Of a stretch of DNA of 5,462 nucleotides, positions 1 through 5,462 are shown piece by piece. The stretch spans positions 1 to 5,462 of the forward strand of contig JAJYPQ010000304.1 of the NCBI GenBank assembly GCA_021795255.1, given 5' to 3'. Both the position numbers and the translations under genes were made by a program. Each line of letters starts with the position of its first letter. Positions within the stretch are counted from its first letter, which is position 1. The notes under the pieces are model-generated. The model did not search any database and had not been told where the DNA came from. It was given only the letters and a program-made list of their open reading frames with translations. Source of the DNA: Pseudomonadota bacterium (lineage in GTDB: Bacteria; Pseudomonadota; Gammaproteobacteria; Acidiferrobacterales; Acidiferrobacteraceae).

Positions 1-288
1 GGCCGCGATCAATTGCGCGGCGATGTGGGTCCCCCGGCCCAGCGCCGATTCATGGTCACCGTTTTCCGCGAGCGCCCGCAGACGCTTGATGTCCTTACGG
101 TGGATCCCGGTCACAAGACTCAGCTCGCTATCGGTGGGCGAGCGCGGACGATCGCGCGCCAGGGCCTGTTCCACATAGACGATCTTCAGGAGTTCGACGC
201 AGGCGGTCAAGGTGAACCCCTGCCCGATCATGTACCGGACGAGCGGGCCCAGAAGACGGTGAGTAGCGCGGTGTAGGGCGCGGTTCAT
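1..288 (-). CDS. DUF6502 family protein, N-terminal part (runs off left edge)
   Basis: This minus-strand frame is open for 96 codons from an ATG at 288-286 to the window edge, so the C-terminal part is missing. Its start (MNRALHRATH, then RLLGPLVRYMIGQGFTL) resembles DUF6502 proteins, which begin with an 'LxRPLVRLLLRxGxxxxxF' segment followed by 'AKxxYVDVA'; here residues 33-42 read LLKIVYVEQA. Residues 56-71 (LSLVTGIHRKDIKRLR) match the family's 'VLTGLxRKEVxRL' helix-turn-helix-like stretch. The family is known from proteobacteria and has no established biochemical role; the middle segment hints at nucleic-acid binding, which is inference. A GGA lies 6 nt before the ATG. The frame stays open upstream to a TAA at 417-415, with GTG codons at 360 and 333 as alternative starts, but similarity begins after the ATG. 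The gene is transcribed away from everything else in the window. The assignment is from remembered family sequence, not a search. Confidence 0.72.
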   Translation of the reverse strand, partial: MNRALHRATHRLLGPLVRYMIGQGFTLTACVELLKIVYVEQALARDRPRSPTDSELSLVTGIHRKDIKRLRALAENGDHESALGRGTHIAAQLIAA

Positions 289-343
289 GGCGATCCGGAG
301 CAGTTCCTGGCTTCCATGGAAGCAGTATGCCACAAACCTCGAT

Positions 344-360
344 GTGGGAATATTTCCCAC
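344..360. promoter_or_regulatory. 17-bp perfect inverted repeat, candidate operator
   Basis: GTGGGAA-TAT-TTCCCAC has perfect 7-bp arms around a 3-bp centre. It begins 56 bp upstream of the minus-strand DUF6502 start at 288. A weak minus-strand -10-like hexamer (CATACT with an upstream TG, at 329-324) would place the palindrome over or next to the -35 position, where a repressor site is expected. The symmetry is seen directly; the operator role is inferred. It could also be a small hairpin in the leader RNA if transcription starts further upstream. Confidence 0.4.
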
Positions 361-516
361 TATGAGGGCGGCCGACTCCAGGGACGTATCCGACCTCTTT
401 ATGCGGTCGCGTTTTTAGGCAGGGTCATCAACCGGCTGATCGTAAAGCGAAGGCAAGAACCTCAGGCAAGGCTACCTCCTCTGCTGGCCTTCGGGGGAGT
501 CAATAAGGGGCCGCGG

Positions 517-530
517 GCCTGTGGACAGGC
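517..530. repeat. short inverted repeat (6-bp arms)
   Basis: GCCTGT-GG-ACAGGC has perfect 6-bp arms around a 2-bp centre. It follows the CCGCGG palindrome at 511-516. No T tract follows, so it is not a standard intrinsic terminator. Function unknown. Confidence 0.4.
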
Positions 531-797
531 GACTAGAGTCGGTAGCCGCGGTAGCGGGAAAGATTATTTTTGGCCTTTCGGACCGCTTGACCTGCGGATA
601 CTCTCGAGCGAATTTTAGGGACATAAGAGGCCATTTGGGTCTTACGCTTTGGTCCTGTGACGCCCTTTTTTATGGCCGTGACCGTGAGCCTCTGGATGGT
701 ATGGGTGGCGCGTGCTTGACGGTGTCGGTAGAGGCGATAGAGATACTTTTCACCTTGGCTACCCGCAAGCCGTTTCCGAAAGGCGCTTGTCACCACG

Positions 798-810
798 CGG
801 CTTAAAGCCG
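798..810. repeat. 13-bp inverted repeat CGGCTT-A-AAGCCG
   Basis: Perfect 6-bp arms around a single central A. It lies about 24 bp upstream of the candidate -35 element at 834-839, so an operator for that promoter is possible. As RNA it could only form a tight 5-bp stem with a TAA loop, and no U-run follows. The symmetry is real; any role is speculation. Confidence 0.35.
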
Positions 811-833
811 GTCGCAACGGGGGTCTTCGGGGT

Positions 834-860
834 TTGAGAAGGTTCCAGGCGCGCTATAGT
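834..860 (+). promoter_or_regulatory. candidate sigma70-type promoter
   Basis: A -35 box TTGAGA (834-839, 5 of 6 to consensus) and a -10 box TATAGT (855-860, 5 of 6) are separated by 15 bp, shorter than the ideal 17. Transcription would start near 867 and reach the GAGGAG-preceded mini-ORF at 888. Both hexamers are good but the spacing is poor, so activity is uncertain. Confidence 0.35.
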
Positions 861-1090
861 ACGGATGGGAAGGCTGAGGAGCCCCTTATGCTTGTGACGA
901 TCGAATTCAAGGCCGCGCTCATATATTGCTGGGCGGCCGTCTGAGTAGTTGCTTCGGTCTGGGTCATGGGAAGGCCTTTCAGTTCGGGATGTGCAAAAGT
1001 GCGTTCACCACATGAGCGGGGGCGGCGAGACCCACCGCCGGAAAGCCGAGCGCGAGAAGCATGGGCACCGCTTTGCGTATAGGGGTCCAT
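854..1090 (-). CDS. doubtful small ORF (78 aa) with strong ribosome binding site
   Basis: Minus-strand ATG at 1090-1088 is preceded by AAAAGGAG (1103-1096) with a 5-nt gap to the start, the best Shine-Dalgarno on this strand. The 78-residue product (starting MDPYTQSGAH) is Ser/Arg/Gly-rich in its first half and resembles no family I know. Two details suggest the real coding differs. First, the neighbouring frame reads a signal-peptide-like hydrophobic stretch (MLLALGFPAVGLAAPAHV, from ATG 1062) to a TGA at 981-979, and loss of one C from the CCCC just after the strong start would join the two. Second, an in-frame ATG at 967-965 has AAAGG 7 nt upstream and would give a separate 37-residue peptide (MTQTEATTQTAAQQYMSAAL...). 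Either a decayed gene, two tiny genes, or chance. Confidence 0.25.
   Translation of the reverse strand: MDPYTQSGAHASRARLSGGGSRRPRSCGERTFAHPELKGLPMTQTEATTQTAAQQYMSAALNSIVTSIRGSSAFPSVL
888..944 (+). CDS. possible 18-residue leader or small hydrophobic peptide
   Basis: ATG at 888 starts MLVTIEFKAALIYCWAAV and ends at TGA 942-944. A near-perfect Shine-Dalgarno GAGGAG (876-881) lies 6 nt upstream of the ATG, and a candidate promoter lies at 834-860. This pairing of promoter, ribosome site and tiny ORF is the pattern of a leader peptide or small protein. The peptide is mostly hydrophobic with one Cys. No family is recognised and no structural gene follows closely: the next plus-strand gene, cysC, starts about 400 bp downstream. 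It overlaps the minus-strand small ORF at 854-1090 in antisense, so at most one is likely to be translated. It could well be a chance ORF. Confidence 0.25.
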   Translation: MLVTIEFKAALIYCWAAV

Positions 1091-1342
1091 AGCCACTCCT
1101 TTTAAAATCCTATTGGCGGGCGAGGACGGGAGGAGGGCAGCAGCTTGCTGAGGCTCAAGTCTCCTCGCATCAATCGCGACTGCCCCCGACGCACCTCGTT
1201 CCCTGGAAGTCGGCCTTAAGACTTGGGGATGCAGGCCCCTCTCTCCTGCGCGGTTTCCCGGATTGTGTTTCGGGCGTAGTAGAGGCACAGTGGCGGCAGC
1301 AAGGCGCATACCGTGTGATTTTCCGATATGAGGGAGGGCTTA
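1091..1342. other. intergenic region upstream of cysC
   Basis: No credible gene is seen. The overlapping minus-strand frames (up to 1309 and 1216-1554) lack ribosome sites and domain similarity, and the second lies partly antisense to cysC. No -35/-10 pair close to consensus was found for cysC. TTTTAAAATCC at 1100-1110 is the most AT-rich element and could serve as a -10 on the plus strand, but no matching -35 is present. A short CCCG/CGGG inverted repeat near 1257-1278 is too weak to call. Confidence 0.4.
1331..1338 (+). promoter_or_regulatory. ribosome binding site that decides the cysC start
   Basis: AGGGAGGG contains GGAGG at 1333-1337. It lies 5 nt before GTG 1343 and 11 nt before ATG 1349, but downstream of ATG 1328. 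Translation from the longest-ORF start at 1328 is therefore unlikely; 1343 or 1349 is favoured. Confidence 0.6.
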
Positions 1343-1975
1343 GTGAGTATGCAAGCTAACAGGGGATGCCCGGTGGGTGACGAGCGCGATGCCGACCGCG
1401 GGGGAGGGGGCTTGGCCTTGTGGTTTACAGGTCTACCGGCGAGCGGCAAAAGCACCCTGAGTCGAGCTGTGGCGCAAGAATTGGGCCGCTTGGATCGGCG
1501 ACTTGTGACGATACTCGACGGCGACATCGTGCGCTTGTTGTTGTCCCGAGGCATGGGCTTTAGTCGTCAAGACCGGTATGAAAACGTATGTCGTATCGGT
1601 TTTGCAGCGAGCCTCATCGTCCGCCACGGCGGCATTGCCGTGATTGCCGCCGTGTCTCCTTACCGCGATGCGCGAGCGCAAGCTCGTGGCCTTATCGAGG
1701 AGGCGGGCGGGGTCTACTGCGAGATCCACATGGATACGCCGTTTAGCGCATGCGCCGGGCGCGACCCCAAGGGCCACTATGCCCGGGCCTTGGCCGGGGA
1801 GATAGATCAATTTACCGGGGTGGATGACCCCTACGAGAAGCCGCTCGCGCCTGATCTGCGTATTCGCACCGAACATCAGGACCTCGGCGCATCGGTGGTG
1901 CAGGTCACTACCTTTCTCAAGGAGCATCGGCTTTTCATGCCGAGCTACCGTAAGGGCGCGCTTTCGGCGCCCTAA
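1343..1975 (+). CDS. cysC: adenylylsulfate (APS) kinase
   Basis: Cytoplasmic P-loop kinase that phosphorylates the 3' position of APS with ATP, giving PAPS for sulfate reduction or sulfotransferases. From GTG 1343 it is 210 residues, near the usual 180-210. Visible motifs: Walker A GLPASGKST (30-38), DGDIVR (59-64), GFSRQDRYENVCR (72-84; family GFSxxDRxENIRR, with Cys where Arg is usual), SPYR (105-108, keeping the serine phosphorylated in E. coli CysC), RDPKGHY (140-146) and the lid FTGVDDPYE (157-165). All catalytic and binding elements look intact. The GLPASGKS loop and FTGVDDPYE resemble the APS-kinase domains fused to sulfate adenylyltransferase, but no Sat domain is present here. The first ~24 residues are Gly/Asp-rich and probably disordered. 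Start options are GTG 1343 and ATG 1349 (good ribosome site) or ATG 1328 (none). No cysD, cysN, sat or cysH is adjacent, so the pathway it serves cannot be told. Confidence 0.93.
   Translation: MSMQANRGCPVGDERDADRGGGGLALWFTGLPASGKSTLSRAVAQELGRLDRRLVTILDGDIVRLLLSRGMGFSRQDRYENVCRIGFAASLIVRHGGIAVIAAVSPYRDARAQARGLIEEAGGVYCEIHMDTPFSACAGRDPKGHYARALAGEIDQFTGVDDPYEKPLAPDLRIRTEHQDLGASVVQVTTFLKEHRLFMPSYRKGALSAP
1953..1973 (+). terminator. GC-rich hairpin overlapping the cysC stop codon
   Basis: AGGGCGC (1953-1959) pairs perfectly with GCGCCCT (1967-1973) across a 7-nt loop, and the last T is the first base of the cysC TAA stop. No U-tract follows (AAGCCGCGG), so it is not a classic intrinsic terminator; it may block 3' exonucleases or aid Rho-dependent termination. 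The hairpin is clear, its function is inferred. Confidence 0.4.
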
Positions 1976-2114
1976 GCCGCGGATCGGGGGCTAGTCCCGG
2001 CCCCGCTCCGTGCCCCAGCCTTTGGCCGCAAAGACCTCGACCGGCCTCCGGGGCGGGGTATCTCCCAGGCTCGGACGACGCCGGAGCGTGCCCGACCACT
2101 CCCATCAAGATATC

Positions 2115-2145
2115 CTGACTTGCAGAAGCCGGGGCGTGCTAAAAT
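2115..2145 (+). promoter_or_regulatory. candidate extended -10 promoter for the flavin/Fe-S oxidoreductase
   Basis: TGCTAAAAT (2137-2145) is an extended -10 (TGnTAAAAT, hexamer 5 of 6). CTGACT at 2115-2120 is a partial -35 (4 of 6) at 19-bp spacing, tolerable with an extended -10. Transcription would start near 2152 and leave a leader of about 38 nt before ATG 2190. This supports independent transcription from cysC. Confidence 0.42.
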
Positions 2146-2189
2146 GCCGACATCATCCCTTAGTGAGATGCCCAAGGCTCCCCGTATTC

Positions 2190-5100
2190 ATGAACTCACC
2201 ACCCAGCGCCCGGATACGGGAAATCCCCTATAACTACACGTCTTTTTCCGACCGCGAAATCGTGATCAGGTTTCTCGGCGCCAAGATGTGGGATGTCCTA
2301 AACGACCTGCGGGCGGCGCGCGTGACGGGCCGGTCCGCGCGCATGCTCTTTGAGGTCTTGGGGGACATGTGGGTCGTCACAAGAAATCCCTTTATCCAGG
2401 ACGATCTCCTAAAGCACAAGGAGCGATTGGCGTCGCTCGTGACAGCGCTTCACCATCGACTTGATCAGATCGTGGCGCGGGCCCAGGGCAATAAAGAGGC
2501 CTTGATGCTCGCTCAGGCGGCGCGTTCCGCGGTCCAGACCTTCGAGGACTGGTTTCCGAAGGAGCGGGCCTTGCGCAAGCGGGCACTACGCCTCTTGGCG
2601 TGCGTGACGCGCCGCGACAATATCGAATTTAACGGGTATGCGCGGGTGGCTCATGTGACCGACGCCACCGACTGGCGGGTCGAGTTGCCCTTTGTCGTGA
2701 TAAACCCCGATACCGAGGAAGAGGTCATGGGGGTGGTGCAGGGATGTATCGAGCTCGGGCTCACCATTATTCCTCGGGGGGGCGGTACTGGCTATACCGG
2801 GGGAGCGGTGCCTTTGTATGCCGAAACCGCGATCATTAACACCGAAAAGCTCGATACCCTTGGGCCTGTGGTGTATCACGAGCTGCCGGGCGTGAAAGAG
2901 CCGGTGGCCACCATCCGGGCCGGCGCTGGCGTCGTGACTTTGAGGGTCACTGAGGTTGCCGAGCAAGCAGGCCTATCTTTTGCGGTGGACCCCACCTCTC
3001 AGGATGCCTCCACTATCGGTGGCAACGTCGCCATGAACGCCGGCGGCAAAAAGGCGGTCTTGTGGGGGACTACGCTTGATAATCTCGCTTCCTGGCGCAT
3101 GGTCACGCCGAGCGGGGAGTGGCTCGAGGTCGAGCGCCAGAATCACAATCTCGGGAAGATTCACGAGCAAGACTTGGTGGTGTTTCGTGTTAGCCGTTAC
3201 CAAGTAGACGGCAAGACCCCCAGCGCACCCGTCGAGATACTTTCGATCCCGGGACGTCGGCTACGCAAAGAGGGCCTAGGGAAGGATGTCACGGATAAGT
3301 TTCTGTCGGGCCTCCCCGGTATTCAAAAGGAAGGATGTGATGGACTCATCACTTCCGCGGTTTTCATTCTTCACAAGAAGCCGGAACATTTGCGCACGGT
3401 GTGTCTGGAGTTCTTTGGAGCGGATCTGCGACGCGCGGTGTCGGCGATTACCGAGATCAAGGCCTACCCGGCTCAACACCCGGGCGTGCTATTGGCGGGA
3501 CTTGAACACTTGGATGAGCGCTATTTGCGCGCGGTTCACTACAGTACCAAGGCGCCGCGGCGCGAGCGCCCCAAGATGGTGCTCTTATGCGACATTGCCG
3601 GACAAGACGAGCGCCTGGTCGGAGAGGCCGCGGCGGCGATCGTGCGCTTAGCGAATAGCCGCGGCGGCGAGGGGCACGTCGCGGTTAGCGCCGAAGCCCG
3701 CCGGCGCTTTTGGGCGGACCGCGCAAAGACCGCGGCGATCGCGGCTCATACCAACGCCTTCAAGATCAATGAAGACGTCGTTATCCCGATAGAGCGCTTG
3801 GCGGACTACAGCGAAGGAATAGAGCGCATCAATATCGAGCAATCGCTCGCCAATAAGCTTCGTGCCGTGCAGGCCATACTTGCGTATCTTGAAGGCGGCA
3901 TCGCAAAGCCGCTCGCGGATTACGAAGCGAGCGTTGAGAATACGGCCATTGTTGCGGCTAAGGTGGCGGCGGCCACCGCGCAGCTTAAAGGGGTATCGCA
4001 CCGCTGGACCGGCATCCTGGCCCGGCTTGATAAGCCGGTCTCCGAGTGCGCAGACCTTCTCGATCCCGAGGTCCTGGCCAAGGCGCAAGGCGAAGAGCGT
4101 TTGCTCGCGCTTCTTTTACGCAGGGACCTGCGCATCTCCTATCGCCTAGAAGTAGATCGGGTTTTGCAGGATATCTTTGGGGGCCAGGAGATGGTCGCCG
4201 TGCGGCGGCAATTTGAGGCGATTCACGCCGAAGTCTTGGCGGGACGACTTTTTGTGGCGCTTCATATGCACGCCGGTGATGGAAACGTCCATACCAATAT
4301 CCCGGTTAACTCAAATGATTATGAGATGATGCGCGAGGCCGACCGGATCGTAGAGCGCGTTATGCATCTAGCGGTCACTCTTGGTGGCGTGATATCTGGA
4401 GAACATGGAATAGGTATCACCAAGATGCGCTATTTGGAGCCCGAGGCGGTGAAGGCCTTTGCCGACTACAAGACGCGCGTCGACCCAAAGGGACACTTTA
4501 ATCGCGGGAAGCTGCTATCCGGATCCGGCCTCGAACGTGCCTACACGCCGTCTCTGCGCCTCGTCTCCCAAGAGGCCTTGATTCTTGAGCGTAGCGAGCT
4601 CGGGGCGCTTAACGATGCTATACGGAATTGTTTGCGCTGTGGGAAATGTAAACCGGTCTGTACGACGCATGTGCCGCGCGCAAATCTGCTTTATTCGCCG
4701 CGCAACAAGATATTGGCGACTGGGCTTATTATCGAGGCGTTTTTGTACGAAGAGCAGACGCGGCGCGGCATATCTGTCCATCACTTCGATGGCATGAACG
4801 ATATCGCGGACCACTGCACGGTATGCCACAAGTGTTTAGCGCCTTGTCCTGTGGACATAGATTTCGGCGACGTGTCGATTCGGATGCGGGAGATTTTGCG
4901 CGCGCAGGGCCGCAAGCGGGCGAATTGGGGGACGCGCGCGTCCATGGCATTTTTGAACGCCACCGACCCCGGCACGATCCGGGCCTTGCGCAAGACGATG
5001 ATCGAGTGGGGCTATAAGGCTCAGCGTGTCGGTTACGAGATAGCGGTCAAGATCCCCGGTCGGTCTGCGCCCACGCGGCCCCGCGCCACGACGGGCAAGA

Positions 5101-5462
5101 CCCCGTTTCCCGCGCAGGTCATTCATTTTTTCAAAAAGCCTATGCCAAACGGGCTGCCGAAGCAGACCATGCGTGCGCTTCTTGGGGTCGAGGACACGAA
5201 GACTATTCCGATTCTGCGTGACCCGGCAAAGGTGACTGAGGATTCGGACGCGCTGTTCTATTTTCCGGGTTGCGGGTCAGAGAGACTGTTTAGTCAAGTG
5301 GGGCTTGCCACACTTGCGATGCTCTACGAGGTGGGCGCCCAGACGGTATTGCCACCGGGTTATTTGTGTTGCGGTTATCCCCAGACAGCCTCCGGCGACG
5401 ACGTCAAGGGTCGGCAGATCACAACCGACAACCGGGTCTTGTTTCATCGTGTAGCCAATACC
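2190..5462 (+). CDS. giant FAD-binding oxidoreductase with Fe-S domains (DUF3683/GlcD-GlcF type), 3' end missing
   Basis: The frame is open from ATG 2190 to the right edge: 1091 codons, no stop. Residues 10-30 ([10 protein letters not shown]...) open the DUF3683 region, followed by a helical stretch to about 160. The FAD_binding_4 domain has [11 protein letters not shown] (195-205) and DPTSQD...TIGGNV...NAGG (267-286), which bind the FAD pyrophosphate. The FAD-oxidase C-terminal domain has [10 protein letters not shown] (692-701) and SGEHGIG (736-742), the metal/substrate histidines of the D-lactate dehydrogenase/glycolate oxidase family, split by a long helical insertion at about 545-690. 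Two [4Fe-4S] motifs follow: C814/C817/C820/C824 and C876/C879/C882/C886-Pro. A CCG cysteine-rich domain begins with FPGC (Cys1028) and CCGYP (1060-1064); its remaining cysteines lie beyond the edge. The family is, from memory, about 1,300 residues. It probably oxidises a 2-hydroxyacid and passes electrons to a quinone or other carrier; the substrate is unknown. No signal peptide or membrane segment is seen. The start fits the family N-terminus, but its ribosome site is weak (AAGG, 12 nt away); GTG 2163 is the only near in-frame alternative. Confidence 0.93.
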   Translation, partial: MNSPPSARIREIPYNYTSFSDREIVIRFLGAKMWDVLNDLRAARVTGRSARMLFEVLGDMWVVTRNPFIQDDLLKHKERLASLVTALHHRLDQIVARAQGNKEALMLAQAARSAVQTFEDWFPKERALRKRALRLLACVTRRDNIEFNGYARVAHVTDATDWRVELPFVVINPDTEEEVMGVVQGCIELGLTIIPRGGGTGYTGGAVPLYAETAIINTEKLDTLGPVVYHELPGVKEPVATIRAGAGVVTLRVTEVAEQAGLSFAVDPTSQDASTIGGNVAMNAGGKKAVLWGTTLDNLASWRMVTPSGEWLEVERQNHNLGKIHEQDLVVFRVSRYQVDGKTPSAPVEILSIPGRRLRKEGLGKDVTDKFLSGLPGIQKEGCDGLITSAVFILHKKPEHLRTVCLEFFGADLRRAVSAITEIKAYPAQHPGVLLAGLEHLDERYLRAVHYSTKAPRRERPKMVLLCDIAGQDERLVGEAAAAIVRLANSRGGEGHVAVSAEARRRFWADRAKTAAIAAHTNAFKINEDVVIPIERLADYSEGIERINIEQSLANKLRAVQAILAYLEGGIAKPLADYEASVENTAIVAAKVAAATAQLKGVSHRWTGILARLDKPVSECADLLDPEVLAKAQGEERLLALLLRRDLRISYRLEVDRVLQDIFGGQEMVAVRRQFEAIHAEVLAGRLFVALHMHAGDGNVHTNIPVNSNDYEMMREADRIVERVMHLAVTLGGVISGEHGIGITKMRYLEPEAVKAFADYKTRVDPKGHFNRGKLLSGSGLERAYTPSLRLVSQEALILERSELGALNDAIRNCLRCGKCKPVCTTHVPRANLLYSPRNKILATGLIIEAFLYEEQTRRGISVHHFDGMNDIADHCTVCHKCLAPCPVDIDFGDVSIRMREILRAQGRKRANWGTRASMAFLNATDPGTIRALRKTMIEWGYKAQRVGYEIAVKIPGRSAPTRPRATTGKTPFPAQVIHFFKKPMPNGLPKQTMRALLGVEDTKTIPILRDPAKVTEDSDALFYFPGCGSERLFSQVGLATLAMLYEVGAQTVLPPGYLCCGYPQTASGDDVKGRQITTDNRVLFHRVANT

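Larger units (their letters stand above)
415..853. other. apparently non-coding intergenic region with scattered inverted repeats
   Basis: No convincing protein is visible in any frame. The two longest frames here (plus 521-805 and minus 817-533) lack a good ribosome binding site, have no recognisable domain, and the minus one is abnormally rich in Arg and Lys. The DNA is locally AT-richer than the flanking genes, with runs such as ATTATTTTT near 563-571 and a T6 run at 666-671. Short perfect inverted repeats occur at 517-530, 629-634 with 672-677, and 798-810. I tried and failed to match RNase P, tmRNA, SRP RNA, tRNA or common riboswitch cores. It could hold a small RNA or be decayed sequence. 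Confidence 0.55.

Noticed and set aside
13..276. Plus-strand 87-codon ORF opposite the DUF6502-like gene
   Set aside because: The minus strand gives family-like sequence with sensible composition; this frame is its antisense shadow.
641..671. Possible intrinsic terminator ending in the T6 run
   Set aside because: The upstream stem (GGTC/GAC-G-CC) needs a bulge and is short, and no gene ends just before it.
521..805. Plus-strand 94-codon ORF in the same stretch
   Set aside because: No ribosome site or domain; overlaps the equally unsupported minus-strand frame.
533..817. Minus-strand 94-codon ORF, very basic
   Set aside because: TTG start, no ribosome site, no family resemblance, and Arg/Lys content like translated non-coding DNA.
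1433..1927. Minus-strand 164-codon ORF opposite cysC
   Set aside because: Lies antisense to a gene with clear kinase motifs; no recognisable features of its own.
1972..2175. Minus-strand 67-codon ORF between cysC and the oxidoreductase
   Set aside because: Arg/Gly/Ser-rich low-information product, no ribosome site, and it covers the likely promoter of the next gene.
3648..4088. Minus-strand 146-codon ORF opposite the oxidoreductase
   Set aside because: Shadow of the long coding frame in GC-rich DNA; no domain seen.
1..5462. CRISPR array, tRNA or insertion sequence
   Set aside because: No regularly spaced repeats, no tRNA-like T-arm with matching acceptor, and no transposase or terminal inverted repeats with target duplications were found by eye.

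Overview
The window comes from a GC-rich proteobacterium, probably a gamma-, beta- or acidithiobacillia-type lineage. The evidence is two families: a very large oxidoreductase with an N-terminal DUF3683 region, and a DUF6502-like protein. Both are, from general knowledge, mostly proteobacterial. The sequence does not support a finer placement. No IS element, tRNA, rRNA, CRISPR array or phage gene was recognised.

Layout, left to right. Positions 1-288 (minus strand) hold the first 96 codons of a DUF6502-type protein of unknown function, running off the left edge. A clean 17-bp palindrome (344-360) lies just upstream of its start and could be its operator. Positions 289 to about 1342 are a gene-poor stretch of roughly 1.05 kb. 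Its first part (about 415-853) looks non-coding, with several short inverted repeats and locally AT-richer DNA. Its middle part (854-1090) carries small ORFs on both strands with better ribosome binding sites than chance ORFs usually have; these are flagged as doubtful. Positions 1343-1975 (plus) encode a complete stand-alone adenylylsulfate (APS) kinase, CysC, with all its signature motifs. A GC-rich hairpin sits on its stop codon. After a 214-bp gap with a candidate extended -10 promoter, an open frame begins at 2190 and runs in frame to the right edge (1091 codons, no stop).

That last gene fills 60% of the window. It is a giant flavin and iron-sulfur oxidoreductase: DUF3683 region, GlcD/D-lactate-dehydrogenase-type FAD-binding domain, FAD-oxidase C-terminal domain with a long helical insertion, two CxxCxxCxxxC cluster motifs, and the start of a CCG cysteine-rich domain. 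It amounts to GlcD and GlcF functions fused in one polypeptide and probably oxidises a 2-hydroxyacid, passing electrons through its Fe-S clusters. CysC makes PAPS from APS; no sulfate adenylyltransferase, PAPS reductase or sulfotransferase is visible next to it. CysC and the oxidoreductase are co-directional but seem to be separate transcription units, and no shared pathway is evident.
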